Positions 1 to 10,075 of a DNA stretch of 64,000 nt are shown here, in pieces. The position numbers and the translations under genes were made by a program. The stretch is from Monocercomonoides exilis (Eukaryota > Preaxostyla > Oxymonadida > Polymastigidae), in assembly GCA_001643675.2 (NCBI GenBank), contig LSRY02000018.1, positions 372,001-436,000 on the forward strand, read 5' to 3'. Numbering within the stretch: position 1 is the stretch's first letter; each line of letters starts with the position of its first letter. The notes under the pieces are model-generated. The model did not search any database and was not told the origin of the DNA. It worked only from the letters and a program-made list of their open reading frames with translations.

Positions 1-2
1 TT

Positions 3-3000
3 GAGGGAGGGATTGTTAGTGGAACAGAAGGATCTGGTTCATTTTTGTGCAACAATTGCACATTTGTTCAGAATGAAAGAATGGATCAGAAAATGAGAAA
101 CACAGAAAGAAATTCGACAACTGAGACGCAGACCTATGAGAACGCTGAATGGAATGGATGTTTGGCTGAGTGTGGCGGAGCATTGTATGTGCATGACAAC
201 TCGAGTGCAACACTAAATATAAAGAATTCATCATTCACCAGTTGTGAAGCAACAAAGACATTCGGAGGAGGAATTTTTGGTATAAATATTTCTGAAATGC
301 TTGTAAATAATAGCATATTTGATAAATGTAAATGTGCAATGCTTACAGGAGATGGAGGAGGGGGAGGATTGAGTTGTCGCCAGATTGGAATTCAAGCATT
401 GGCATCTCATTGTCTTTTCAAAGAATGCTGCTCAGGAAATGATGGAGGAGGATTGAGTATTTGGCTTTGTGTATGCAACAAGCAGGACGTCTGTATTATG
501 GACTGTTTGTTTGACAATTGCTGCGGAAACAATGGAAACAGCTCATGTGGAGGTGGTTGTGATGTTGTGAACACAAGTTCAAGAAAATGTTGTCAATCGT
601 GTTGCTTTATGAATTGCTGTTCAAAAGGAGGAGGTGGCGGAATATGTGTGAACTTTTACAATACCTATCATGAAATGCAGTTATATTTCTGTTTTTTTCA
701 CAACAACACAGCTCAATTTGGAGGTCATGATGTTGTTTTATATCAAGCAACACAAAATCAAATTGATGAAACGTGCATTTCAACTCGAATGACAGATAAC
801 AGAGTTTCATCACAATGGGAATCAATTGAAGATAAAAGTTATTGGTTGAAAAATTCCGGGGGAAGAATAAGATATGTTAGTTGTTCAAAAAGTGATAACA
901 ATGCTAAAGATGCAAACTTTTGTGGCTTTCATGAAACATATCCATGTGCAACAATCAGTCATTGTCTGACTCAAATGATTGTGGGGTTTGTGGAGGAAAT
1001 CAAGGTGTTGAATGGAACAGTTGTGGAAGGCAAAGGAGTTGATGTTGGGGAGACAACGATCTCTCTGAATGGAATTTTGCCATCTGGCTCAGCCATTGAA
1101 ACGAAATTTGAATCAAATGGACTGAATTTGTTTTGTGTTGGAACTGGGAAATTGGTTATGAGCGATCTGTCTGTGATTCACAATTCTTCATTTGAAAACA
1201 ACAGACAATGCAGATTGTTTGAGGTTCAAGGGTCTGGAGGGATCAATTTAGAGAGAATGAATATTTCGATGGATTCAGCTCATTCAGAAGAGGGGAGCAT
1301 TCAGAATTCACTTGTGAAGATGGAAGGGGGAAGTTTGAAGATGAAAGATGTGAGATGGGGACAAACATTCAGCACCACAAGTGTGATATCTCTGTCTCAA
1401 GGATCGTCTGTTTCGTTGACTCTGGAAAACTGCACATTCAACAACATTGTGAGAACAACAGTCGGATCATCGCTGATGAATGTGGGTGAAGAGTTACATT
1501 CAATAACTCTTGATGGATGCACGATTGATGGCTGTGGGAGTGAAGACTCTGATTTTGGAGGAGGCATGATGGTTGAAATGGAAAGTGGGAATATATTTAG
1601 TATGAAAGGAGGTGTTGTGAAGAACTGCTATGCCTCAGCCACTCAAGGGAGAGGAGGAGGGATTGGGCTGAAAGTGAAAGACACAAATGCAGAGTTTCTA
1701 ATTTCATCAGTATTTGAAGGAAATCGAGCAAAATTTGGGAGCGATATTTTTGTTGATTCGATCGATCTGGAGTCAACAGCAACAAGTGGGAAAATTGCCT
1801 CGTTAGCACCCTCATTTGATACAAAGAGCAAGATGCAAGGATTCAACAATGGAGATGAATCAGCTCCAATTCCGCTATGCGTTTATCTGATTCCTTTGCC
1901 AGAAGAGATTGTTGTGAGCAATGTTGATGCTTTTGACAATTCTTATTGTGGATATGCTGAAATTCCGTGTCTGACTCTGAAGCATTGCTTGACAAGGCAA
2001 GAAGAAGAAAAGAAGATTGTTATCTTTGGGATGGCGGAAGTGAACAGTGAGCTGACATTTGACTCCTTAAAACACACAATCAGAGGGAAAGATGGAAACA
2101 GTGGATGGAATGTTAACAGTGATTCGAATGGAGAAAAAGATAACATGATTACAGTCAGTGCAAATGCGAATATGAGCTCACTTATTTTTTCTGTTCCTTC
2201 TGTTCTCCAAAGTCATGAAACATTCTTCAGTTCCGCATCACATTCATTTTCGCTTGAAAGCTGCTCACTGAATTTTCAAGACCCTCAGTCAGCGTTGTCT
2301 TTTGTATTTTTGTCCGTACCAGCAGGTGAGGTTTCTGTTTCATCCTTTGTTGTATTGCACTTGACTATTGGGAATTGTCCGTTGATAAGTGTTGATGGAA
2401 GCAATGCTGCTGGTACATTCACTTCCCTGAGTGTTGAGGATATAAGCTCGACAGCTAATGGTGTTTTGTTTGGAGTGGTGAATGGAGCATCTTTTTCAAT
2501 TGAAGATTCAACGCTTTCAGTTAAATCATCCTCACAAACAGAAGTACAAGCAGCAGGATCAATTCGAGTGATTTCAACAAATTCAGCAAAGTTGCTGAAG
2601 CTCACAAACAATACAATGAGCGGATTCAAAGGAGATGGAGGAAACGGAGGTGCAATTGAATGCACGCTTGGGAGAGATTGCGAACAGGAAATAGTTGGAG
2701 GAATGATATCTTTATGTGAGAGCAATGGAGGAAATGGAGGAGGATTGTGGGTTGAAATGAAAGAAGGATCATCATTCACCGTGGGTAATATAACGGATGC
2801 TGACAATAAACAAGAGACGACTTCAAATGATGAAGGCAATGTGCTCCAGCTTTTGAGATGCAAGGCAATACAAACAGTAGATGGAGAGCACGGATATGGA
2901 GGAGGGATTTATCTTCATTTGGATGATGGTGCGAGTTCATTCATTTTGAAGGATGTGTCATTTTCTGGATGCGATGCCAGACATGGGAAAGAAGTCTTCA

Positions 3001-6000
3001 TCAATGCAAATGATCTTTCGAGTGTGATTGACAGAAGATCGATTGGATTTGAAGTTGATTTGGATGATTTGACGAAGCTAAATGGGTTTGAGAAATCAAC
3101 GCTGAATGAAACATTTGCAATACCGCTTGTGGTGTATCTGTGGAACAACTTTTCAGCTCCAGCGTTTGTGGGAGGATCTTTTATCTATGATTTTTCGATG
3201 TGTGGATATGAAGCATTTCCGTGTTCGACTATTTTAAAGGCAGTATCACTCCACTTTGAAGGGAAGAAAAAGGATATCTCAATTTGTGAGCCATTTTCAT
3301 TTGATGAGGAATTGGATTTGACTTCAAACGAATGGAGCATCAATGGAAAGGAGAAAAGAATAAAATGTGAAGTTTCTGAACAGAAAGAGGGAGCACAAAA
3401 TGGACTGATTGAAAGCTCAGTCAGTGTGTTTGTGGCTGGAATTATCTTTTCTTTGAAGAAATCACTGACTAATCATGAAAGTGTGTTTCAGTGTCATTCA
3501 AAGAAACTCACATTGAGCAATTGTGGGATGGAAGGAGGGACTGAGACTGTTTCGACTGTGTTTGTGAAGGCTGTTGGAGGGGTTGTGGAGGTGAGTGAGT
3601 TTGGATCAGAGAATATGAAAATTGGAGATTCATCATTTTTCGTTGTTGAAGGTCATTCTGGAAGTATTCCTTCGATGAATATGACGAAGAGTGATTTTTC
3701 AGAAATCACATTTGCTGATGGGTGTGTTGTTGAGCGCCACGAGGGGATTATTGAAGAGATGTCGGGATGTATGTTTTCATCGATCACTCGTTCGAAGGGA
3801 AGTGGAGGATGCATCAGCATTGCAAACAATGAGGATGATGATGGAAGAGATTTCAAAGTGGAAATAGATGACTGTACATTTGATGGATGTGCTGTTGAAG
3901 AAGAGGAAAATGAGATTGGAGGCGGTGCACTCTTTTGTGAGGCATCTTCAAAAACGAATCTTTTGATTAATTTGTGTAAGTTTTATTGTTGCACAGCACC
4001 AAATGAAGGGAATAGAGTTGGATATGGAGGAGGAATAATGTTGAACTTGTTGAATGAAAAAGAAGCAGTATTTGTAATATCCTCACCAACTTTTTCGTAT
4101 GATAAGCCAAACAATGCAAAATATGGAAAAGACCTGTTTGTTTCATCTCCATCACTTATCAACAGCATCAAAAACGAAACACTTCCATTTGTGAAAGATA
4201 GATTGGAGATGCTGACCGAAGACTCGATGAGAGGGTATGATGGAGAAAACAGAGAGTGTGCAATTCCACTGATCTATTTCTGGAAAGAGATTGGTTCGAA
4301 TGTACTTGTTGCAAGAGGAGGAAATAATGTGGTTGTATGTGGACTATATGAGTTTCCGTGTGAATCTGTTGATTATGGCATGAAGAGAGGGAGTAGTTTG
4401 GGGATTGAGTCGATTGTCATTCAAAGGACTTGTGATGTGAGGAGTAAAATGCGTGTGAATGGGATGAGGCTGGAAGGAACAAATGGCGAAACAGACAAAA
4501 TCCAATTTATTCAAACACTTGAAGGGGATGAGGATGTTGTTGTAGAGTGTAAAGGGATTGTTCGATTCAAAGAAGTGGGAATTCTGATTCCCAGTGCCTT
4601 TGACAACGAGGCAAATATCCTCATCTGGATGGGAACTGATTCAATCAAAACGACTATTGTGTGCTGTTCTATTCACATGAATGACAATGCTGAGGGTGAA
4701 TTGACATTTGGATTGGTAAGTGCCACAAAAGGAATTGTTGAGATCGAAAAGACAAACATAGTTGGATTCTCAACGATGAATGAGATAATGAACATATCAG
4801 TTGGATGTGCGATAACGATGAACGATGTAGCTTTTGAAGATATTTCTTTGAGTGGGAAAAGTGCCCTGACAATGAGTGAAAGTGTGATTTCCAAAAGTGG
4901 AAATGATAATTCAGAAGAAATATGGAATGTTGTGTTTGAGCAATGCACATTTACGAATGTGAAAAATAATTTAACAAACAACCCTTCACTGCTTTTCTGT
5001 GATGTGACAAATGAAGTGAGATTGAAAATGGAGAATTCCACAATTGATGAATGTGGATCGGCAAACTCGAATGAAGGAGGAGGATTGTTTTTCCTTCTCA
5101 ATGAAAGATGGAGCTTGGAAATGAATAGCACAAATGTTACAGACTGCTTCTGTTCGAACAATGGGAGAGGAGGAGGATTGTTTTTAAAAACACAAAGTGT
5201 TGCAAAGAAGGCATTGCCATTTGTGCTGTCGAACATCACATTCAAGGTGAATGTTGCACTGAAAGGTAGAGATGTGTTTGTGAAGTGCACAGACCTTGAC
5301 TCGCAGATAAGTGAATCACAGTTCCTGATAAACTTTGGGGAGCCGTTTGTGAAGGAGCTGGCGATATGGGGATGCACATCAGATGATTATGGGGATGAAG
5401 AGGATCTGCTGGGAAGGGTGTATGTGTTCAGGAGCGAATTCATATTTGTGTCTTCTATTGTGGGAAACAACAGCAACAGCAAGAATTGTGGGGAAATGAA
5501 GAGTGCATGCTCATCGTTGAACGTTGGTGTGAGCCACGTTATTCCTTCAGATTATTCTCAACTATATATCTGGAATGAGACAACACTAACTGGTTCATGC
5601 TCGGCTGAGAAGGTGACAATCAAATCGATGGAGGCAAGCAGGAATGCTGAGATAAAAGTGAATGAGGTCGATTTGGCTGATGAAGGAGCTTTGACAACTT
5701 CAGAGTATGTTCGACTTGAGAAAGTGTTGTTTTTTTTTGATGGGGCACAGAATGTTGCTTGTTCGTGTTTAATTCACCAATTGAATGGATCTCTTATTCT
5801 GGAATCTGTTTCGTTCAAATCAGAGAGCAGAACAACAGAGAATTTTCAAACCATTTTCAGTTTTTCTCTAATCGCTGTTGAAAATGGGATATTTGAGGTG
5901 GAAAAGTGCGATGTTAGTCATTTGAAATTCTCGAAGCCTATGTTCCAGATATTGATTTCAGAAAGAGCAACATTTGAAGATCTGACTGTTTGCAATGTCC

Positions 6001-8387
6001 AATGCAAGAGTTCGGTAATTGAATGTAGAAAGAACGAGAAAGTGATGATTTCAAAGTTGTCAGCCACAAATATCTCTTTGCAAAATGAAAGTCTAATTTC
6101 ATTTGAAAATGACCATTCTTCACTCGTTTTATCTTTGACGTTATCATCATTCTCAAACATCAGCCTGTTGTCTACTGGGTCTTGCATTGCTTGTACAACT
6201 CAACACATGACTAACTTCGAGATGTGCAACTGCTCTTTTCATGAGTGCACATCAGAGTCATCAAAGGGAAGCCAAGTGGCGATAGCATTGGTAGAGGAGA
6301 TATTTATCGAATCGTGTTTATTTGAAGGGAATCTTGCTTCAGGAACAGAAAGGAATGAGATTTCTGATGAAGTGTGCCAATGGAATGGGTCAGTTGTTGA
6401 CTTGTCGATGAGTGAAGCAGTTGTGAGAGACACCACGATTTGCAACTCATCGAAGGGAGGAATGAGTGCGAGTGGAGGATCTGTGACGATTGTGAAAGGG
6501 GAGTTTGTAAATAACAATCCTTCGATTGCAAATTACATATCATTGAAAAGAAACATTATCTGTTCAGATTCTGGAACATTGAATGTGATGAGTTTGAAAG
6601 GAGGAGATGGACTGTTGTCAAACACATCACTTTGGATTCTGAATGAAGGATGCAATTTAGAGGGAATTATTTCTGAAAGGGTATTTCCATTCTTCATTCC
6701 AGTGTTGGAGAGCGTGGAAGCAAAAGAAGAGGCAGATAGAATGAAACTGACATTCAAAGGGATGCTTCTTGTTCCATGCAACTTGTCATTCGCAGTTATG
6801 AAGAGAAAAGGAGAAGAGAAAGAGATTGAAAAACATGATTTTGATTCAAATGGATTCCTGTCAGAAAGAGAAGTTGAAGGAAGTGTGGAAAAAGATCTCA
6901 TCAGCAGTTGTGGAGATGATGTTGAGGTGAGTGTGTGCGTTCTGTTTGGGGATGCAGAGTCTCCTTCATCAACACAGTCATTTATTCTGAAGAATGCAAG
7001 TGAAACAAATCAAAAAGATGATGAAAAGATTGTTGAAGGAGGAAAAGGAGGAAAAGAAGGTAAATCCTATTGGTTGTTGATTGTGATTATCATGGCAGTT
7101 ATTCTTGTGATTGTTCTTATCGTTGCAGTTGCATTTATTGTTCGATGGAGGAAAGCAAAGAATGAGAATAAAGATCTGAGAGAGATTGTGAACGATAACA
7201 TCAGAAAAGATCCGAAACTGATCGAGATGGTGACGATGGAGATGTCGCCTGAGGAGCAGTGGAGGAGAGCTGAGAGGGAGGCAGAGAAGAAGAATGAAGA
7301 GAGGATAAAGAAGAGGGTGTATGCGAAAAGCTTAGGACACTCTGAATCATCGGAGCATCTTCTTTCTGAAAGCGGATCAACTGAATACATTTTGGGAAGA
7401 GACTCAGACAAGATTCCTCAATGGATGCTGGAGAAAGTTGAAGATGATGAAGAGACAAGAAAGAGAACACCATCACCATCGATCTCATCAACTTCAACAA
7501 CTGATTCAGATTCCACATTTATCCGACCAGAGAGCATGTGTCCAACCACCTCATCGATGTCGAATCTGGTGGATGCCATGGCCTGTTCATCCCCTTTTGA
7601 GAAGCTGATTGTGGACTTGAGAGATTCACTGTTCATGCTGCTTCATGGGCTGAATAAGACAAAGGAAATGCCGATTGGAACTCTGCAGGAGAGAGAGCAG
7701 ACAGCTTCCCAGGTCTTGTTCTGGGTGGCTAATCTCTCTCTTCATTCATTTGATGAAATGGAAAACAAGCTTCAGTCATTGGCCAATTTGAGTCCTCACA
7801 TTGTATTGTTCTCCGAACACATGGTGATCTGCATTGTGATGCATTCGGACTTGTTGCCAGATGATGATTCAGATTCCTCATCCATTTCATCATCAACTGT
7901 TGTAACATCTGTCAGTGATGATGATGATGAATCCCTTCCTTCATCTGCCTTTGAGGATGAGGGAATTCTCAAAAAAGAGTGTCTGAGGTGGAAGGCGCCA
8001 GAGCTGCAGATGAACAAGAAGATGGGGGCAACAAAGAAGTCGGTTGTGTTCTCGATTGGGATGATGCTGTGGGAGTGTCTGACGCTGCATATCCCGTTTG
8101 GGGAATATGAGGCAGAGACAGCTGGTGAGAAGATAAAGAATGGGGAGAGGCCGAACATAGGAGTGATTGAGACAAGCGGTTTTATTGAGACGACGAAAGC
8201 ATGTGTGAAGCTGCAGGCAAACAACAGACCCACACTTGTGGAGCTGAAGCGAGAATTCTTCGGGCACTTCCCGAAAGAAGCGGTGGCTTTAACAGTGTCT
8301 GATGCAGTCAATGATGAAAAGCTTACGGATGCAACTGGAGGAAGTGATGTTTTGAGCGGTAGCTGGTGCGATGCATCATTTATGTAG
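3..8387 (+). CDS. Giant beta-helix surface protein with C-terminal pseudokinase (5' partial)
   Basis: No introns are visible and the frame is open to the first bases, so the start lies outside the window. The ectodomain is made of short beta-helix-type repeats with Gly-rich turns (GGG before small or aromatic residues) and many Cys, like pectin-lyase-fold/POMP repeats. Five larger modules are marked by a CG-x(4-6)-(P/A)C motif near nt 931, 1947, 3201, 4338 and 5488, each ending in a 'GxDvFV' block. A hydrophobic membrane helix lies at about nt 7066-7140, followed by basic RWRK. The cytosolic part carries Ser/Thr-rich linkers and a kinase-like C-lobe with an APEL motif and 'GMMLWECLT'. The expected HRD and DFG positions read 'LSPHIVLF' and 'HSD', so catalysis is unlikely. 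Inferred role: cell-surface adhesion or sensing. It is paralogous to the minus-strand gene at 34713-42749; the tails are near-identical and the ectodomains diverged. Stop is TAG. Confidence 0.85.
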   Translation, partial: EGGIVSGTEGSGSFLCNNCTFVQNERMDQKMRNTERNSTTETQTYENAEWNGCLAECGGALYVHDNSSATLNIKNSSFTSCEATKTFGGGIFGINISEMLVNNSIFDKCKCAMLTGDGGGGGLSCRQIGIQALASHCLFKECCSGNDGGGLSIWLCVCNKQDVCIMDCLFDNCCGNNGNSSCGGGCDVVNTSSRKCCQSCCFMNCCSKGGGGGICVNFYNTYHEMQLYFCFFHNNTAQFGGHDVVLYQATQNQIDETCISTRMTDNRVSSQWESIEDKSYWLKNSGGRIRYVSCSKSDNNAKDANFCGFHETYPCATISHCLTQMIVGFVEEIKVLNGTVVEGKGVDVGETTISLNGILPSGSAIETKFESNGLNLFCVGTGKLVMSDLSVIHNSSFENNRQCRLFEVQGSGGINLERMNISMDSAHSEEGSIQNSLVKMEGGSLKMKDVRWGQTFSTTSVISLSQGSSVSLTLENCTFNNIVRTTVGSSLMNVGEELHSITLDGCTIDGCGSEDSDFGGGMMVEMESGNIFSMKGGVVKNCYASATQGRGGGIGLKVKDTNAEFLISSVFEGNRAKFGSDIFVDSIDLESTATSGKIASLAPSFDTKSKMQGFNNGDESAPIPLCVYLIPLPEEIVVSNVDAFDNSYCGYAEIPCLTLKHCLTRQEEEKKIVIFGMAEVNSELTFDSLKHTIRGKDGNSGWNVNSDSNGEKDNMITVSANANMSSLIFSVPSVLQSHETFFSSASHSFSLESCSLNFQDPQSALSFVFLSVPAGEVSVSSFVVLHLTIGNCPLISVDGSNAAGTFTSLSVEDISSTANGVLFGVVNGASFSIEDSTLSVKSSSQTEVQAAGSIRVISTNSAKLLKLTNNTMSGFKGDGGNGGAIECTLGRDCEQEIVGGMISLCESNGGNGGGLWVEMKEGSSFTVGNITDADNKQETTSNDEGNVLQLLRCKAIQTVDGEHGYGGGIYLHLDDGASSFILKDVSFSGCDARHGKEVFINANDLSSVIDRRSIGFEVDLDDLTKLNGFEKSTLNETFAIPLVVYLWNNFSAPAFVGGSFIYDFSMCGYEAFPCSTILKAVSLHFEGKKKDISICEPFSFDEELDLTSNEWSINGKEKRIKCEVSEQKEGAQNGLIESSVSVFVAGIIFSLKKSLTNHESVFQCHSKKLTLSNCGMEGGTETVSTVFVKAVGGVVEVSEFGSENMKIGDSSFFVVEGHSGSIPSMNMTKSDFSEITFADGCVVERHEGIIEEMSGCMFSSITRSKGSGGCISIANNEDDDGRDFKVEIDDCTFDGCAVEEEENEIGGGALFCEASSKTNLLINLCKFYCCTAPNEGNRVGYGGGIMLNLLNEKEAVFVISSPTFSYDKPNNAKYGKDLFVSSPSLINSIKNETLPFVKDRLEMLTEDSMRGYDGENRECAIPLIYFWKEIGSNVLVARGGNNVVVCGLYEFPCESVDYGMKRGSSLGIESIVIQRTCDVRSKMRVNGMRLEGTNGETDKIQFIQTLEGDEDVVVECKGIVRFKEVGILIPSAFDNEANILIWMGTDSIKTTIVCCSIHMNDNAEGELTFGLVSATKGIVEIEKTNIVGFSTMNEIMNISVGCAITMNDVAFEDISLSGKSALTMSESVISKSGNDNSEEIWNVVFEQCTFTNVKNNLTNNPSLLFCDVTNEVRLKMENSTIDECGSANSNEGGGLFFLLNERWSLEMNSTNVTDCFCSNNGRGGGLFLKTQSVAKKALPFVLSNITFKVNVALKGRDVFVKCTDLDSQISESQFLINFGEPFVKELAIWGCTSDDYGDEEDLLGRVYVFRSEFIFVSSIVGNNSNSKNCGEMKSACSSLNVGVSHVIPSDYSQLYIWNETTLTGSCSAEKVTIKSMEASRNAEIKVNEVDLADEGALTTSEYVRLEKVLFFFDGAQNVACSCLIHQLNGSLILESVSFKSESRTTENFQTIFSFSLIAVENGIFEVEKCDVSHLKFSKPMFQILISERATFEDLTVCNVQCKSSVIECRKNEKVMISKLSATNISLQNESLISFENDHSSLVLSLTLSSFSNISLLSTGSCIACTTQHMTNFEMCNCSFHECTSESSKGSQVAIALVEEIFIESCLFEGNLASGTERNEISDEVCQWNGSVVDLSMSEAVVRDTTICNSSKGGMSASGGSVTIVKGEFVNNNPSIANYISLKRNIICSDSGTLNVMSLKGGDGLLSNTSLWILNEGCNLEGIISERVFPFFIPVLESVEAKEEADRMKLTFKGMLLVPCNLSFAVMKRKGEEKEIEKHDFDSNGFLSEREVEGSVEKDLISSCGDDVEVSVCVLFGDAESPSSTQSFILKNASETNQKDDEKIVEGGKGGKEGKSYWLLIVIIMAVILVIVLIVAVAFIVRWRKAKNENKDLREIVNDNIRKDPKLIEMVTMEMSPEEQWRRAEREAEKKNEERIKKRVYAKSLGHSESSEHLLSESGSTEYILGRDSDKIPQWMLEKVEDDEETRKRTPSPSISSTSTTDSDSTFIRPESMCPTTSSMSNLVDAMACSSPFEKLIVDLRDSLFMLLHGLNKTKEMPIGTLQEREQTASQVLFWVANLSLHSFDEMENKLQSLANLSPHIVLFSEHMVICIVMHSDLLPDDDSDSSSISSSTVVTSVSDDDDESLPSSAFEDEGILKKECLRWKAPELQMNKKMGATKKSVVFSIGMMLWECLTLHIPFGEYEAETAGEKIKNGERPNIGVIETSGFIETTKACVKLQANNRPTLVELKREFFGHFPKEAVALTVSDAVNDEKLTDATGGSDVLSGSWCDASFM

Positions 8388-9094
8388 TTCTTGTTTGAGT
8401 TGTTGAAGTAGAATTCTAATGTGAGAAAGGATGTGAATGAAATCTTCGAATTAGTTAACAAAAGCATTGAACGTTTGAAAGAAAAGATTTACTAATTCAG
8501 AGTGAGTGAGAATCGGAATTGTGGTGGCGTTCTGAAATAGAAATGAATGTTTTGTTATTGTGAGAGTTAGACAATTGCATTGATGTTCTTTTGTTGTGGT
8601 TTCCGAATCGCATGATAAATGAAAACAGTTGATCATCATGATGATTGGGTGTTAGTATTTATTGAATTTTTAATTCAAATGAAATAAAAAATTAATTGTC
8701 TATTATGCATTTGAAACATAAAAATTTATCTGAGTGAAATTAAAAATGACGAAACTTGAATATGAATTTTATTTTTTCGTTATAATTCTCAAATAAAAAA
8801 TAATTATTTGTTTTTGGAACAATCATGAGAAGAGCGAGAATGAACTCAAACACCTGAAGAAAAAGTATCGAACAGAAAATGATTCGAAATCATTAAAGAT
8901 TCTTGAATAATTAAGTAATATTCACAAAATGTACCAAAATGAAAACAGAAATAAATGATGAATTTATGCGAAAATTGTTTGTTTCATTTTTAATTAATCA
9001 AATTTTGTTCAATTTCTTTAGACTAAAATTTTTAATTTTTCGATGAGCATTCAACGTCAAAAGAAAATCATCAAAAAACCCACAAACGGTGAAT
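8388..9094. other. AT-rich intergenic stretch
   Basis: Downstream of the giant gene. I see no ORF with coding character, no tRNA fold and no clear repeat ends. Confidence 0.6.
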
Positions 9095-9098
9095 ATAT

Positions 9099-9353
9099 GG
9101 GTGATCATTTTTGAAATCATATTTTTTCATTCATAAATTTCGGTTCGAAAAATACACTTTTTCAATAATCAATGAACACTGAAAAGTGCCTAGGCTCATT
9201 CAAGACATATTCATCTTTATTTCAGATAACATATTTGTTTGTGAAACAGAAATGATAATCTTAGCATTTAAATACAAAATCTCTTCCCAAAAACTAACAA
9301 TTTTTGAATAATCATCACCCAGAAAAAAGTTATGATTTCAAAAATAATCACTC
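9099..9353 (-). mobile_element. MITE copy 1 (255 bp, TSD ATAT)
   Basis: The ends are inverted repeats of the GGGTGATTATTTTTGAAATC type. The right end reads ...AATCACTC, a one-base variant. ATAT lies on both sides (9095-9098 and 9354-9357). No coding capacity. Oriented opposite to the copies at 11195 and 16399. Confidence 0.85.
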
Positions 9354-9361
9354 ATATGTCT

Positions 9362-9612
9362 AACTTTTTTTGAAAAGTTTTTTTTGTTTAATTTTCAAAT
9401 AATATAACAATTTCATATTACTATTAAATTTCTGTTCCCACTCACCAAATTTCGCTTTCATGAAAACAATATTTCGACAACGTTTTTATTTCCATTTTTG
9501 TGAAGTTTCGTGAGTGGGAACAGAAATTCGATTAAAAATATGAAATTTTATGTGAAATTGGAAAATTTTTCTAAAGGAACTTTTTATAAAAATTTAGACA
9601 ATTTTCTCACAA
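9362..9612. repeat. Degenerate fold-back element related to 31506-32053
   Basis: An imperfect palindrome centred near 9480. Left-arm 'TTTCTGTTCCCACTCACCAA' is mirrored by 'GTGAGTGGGAACAGAAAT'. The same core (TTTCTG[T/C]TCCCAC, then a CATGAAAAC spacer) forms the centre of the fold-back at 31506-32053, so this looks like a truncated copy of that family. Its outer arms and target duplication are not recognisable. It fills the gap between MITE copies 1 and 2. Confidence 0.6.
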
Positions 9613-9624
9613 AAATTAATAATT

Positions 9625-9882
9625 GGGTGATTATTTTTGTAGTCATATTTTTTCATACAAAAAATTCAGTGCAAAAATATTTCTTGAATATCAATTAAAA
9701 ATAATATGAAAAGTGAAAAGGTTTATTGAACACATTTTAATCTTCAATTCGGAAAAAACATTTATTTCAAAATACAATTATCATGCTTTTTCTCTTTAGT
9801 ATTAAAATTTTCTTTCAAAAAACCAACAGTCATTGAAAAGTCAACACCCCGGAAAAAGATATGATTTTAAAAATAATCACCC
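9625..9882 (-). mobile_element. MITE copy 2 (258 bp, TSD AATT)
   Basis: GGGTGATT...AATCACCC termini with AATT on both sides (9621-9624 and 9883-9886). It is nearly identical over its full length to the reverse complement of copy 3 (11195-11452); the pair flanks a transposase relic. Because the two flanking duplications differ (AATT and AGGT), they are independent insertions and not the ends of one composite element. Confidence 0.88.
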
Positions 9883-10075
9883 AATTACAGATATTCATTT
9901 TTCCACAGATGTTAAAGAATAAATAGACAAAAGATTACAAAATTTTTTATCGCAATTCGGAGAGGGTCATCTTTTTATTGGAACTTTATTCTTTATTGGC
10001 ACCAAAAATTATTTTAAAAAAAATGAAAAACACATCAATATAATACAAAACTTTAATCAATTACTCTTTTTGCTC

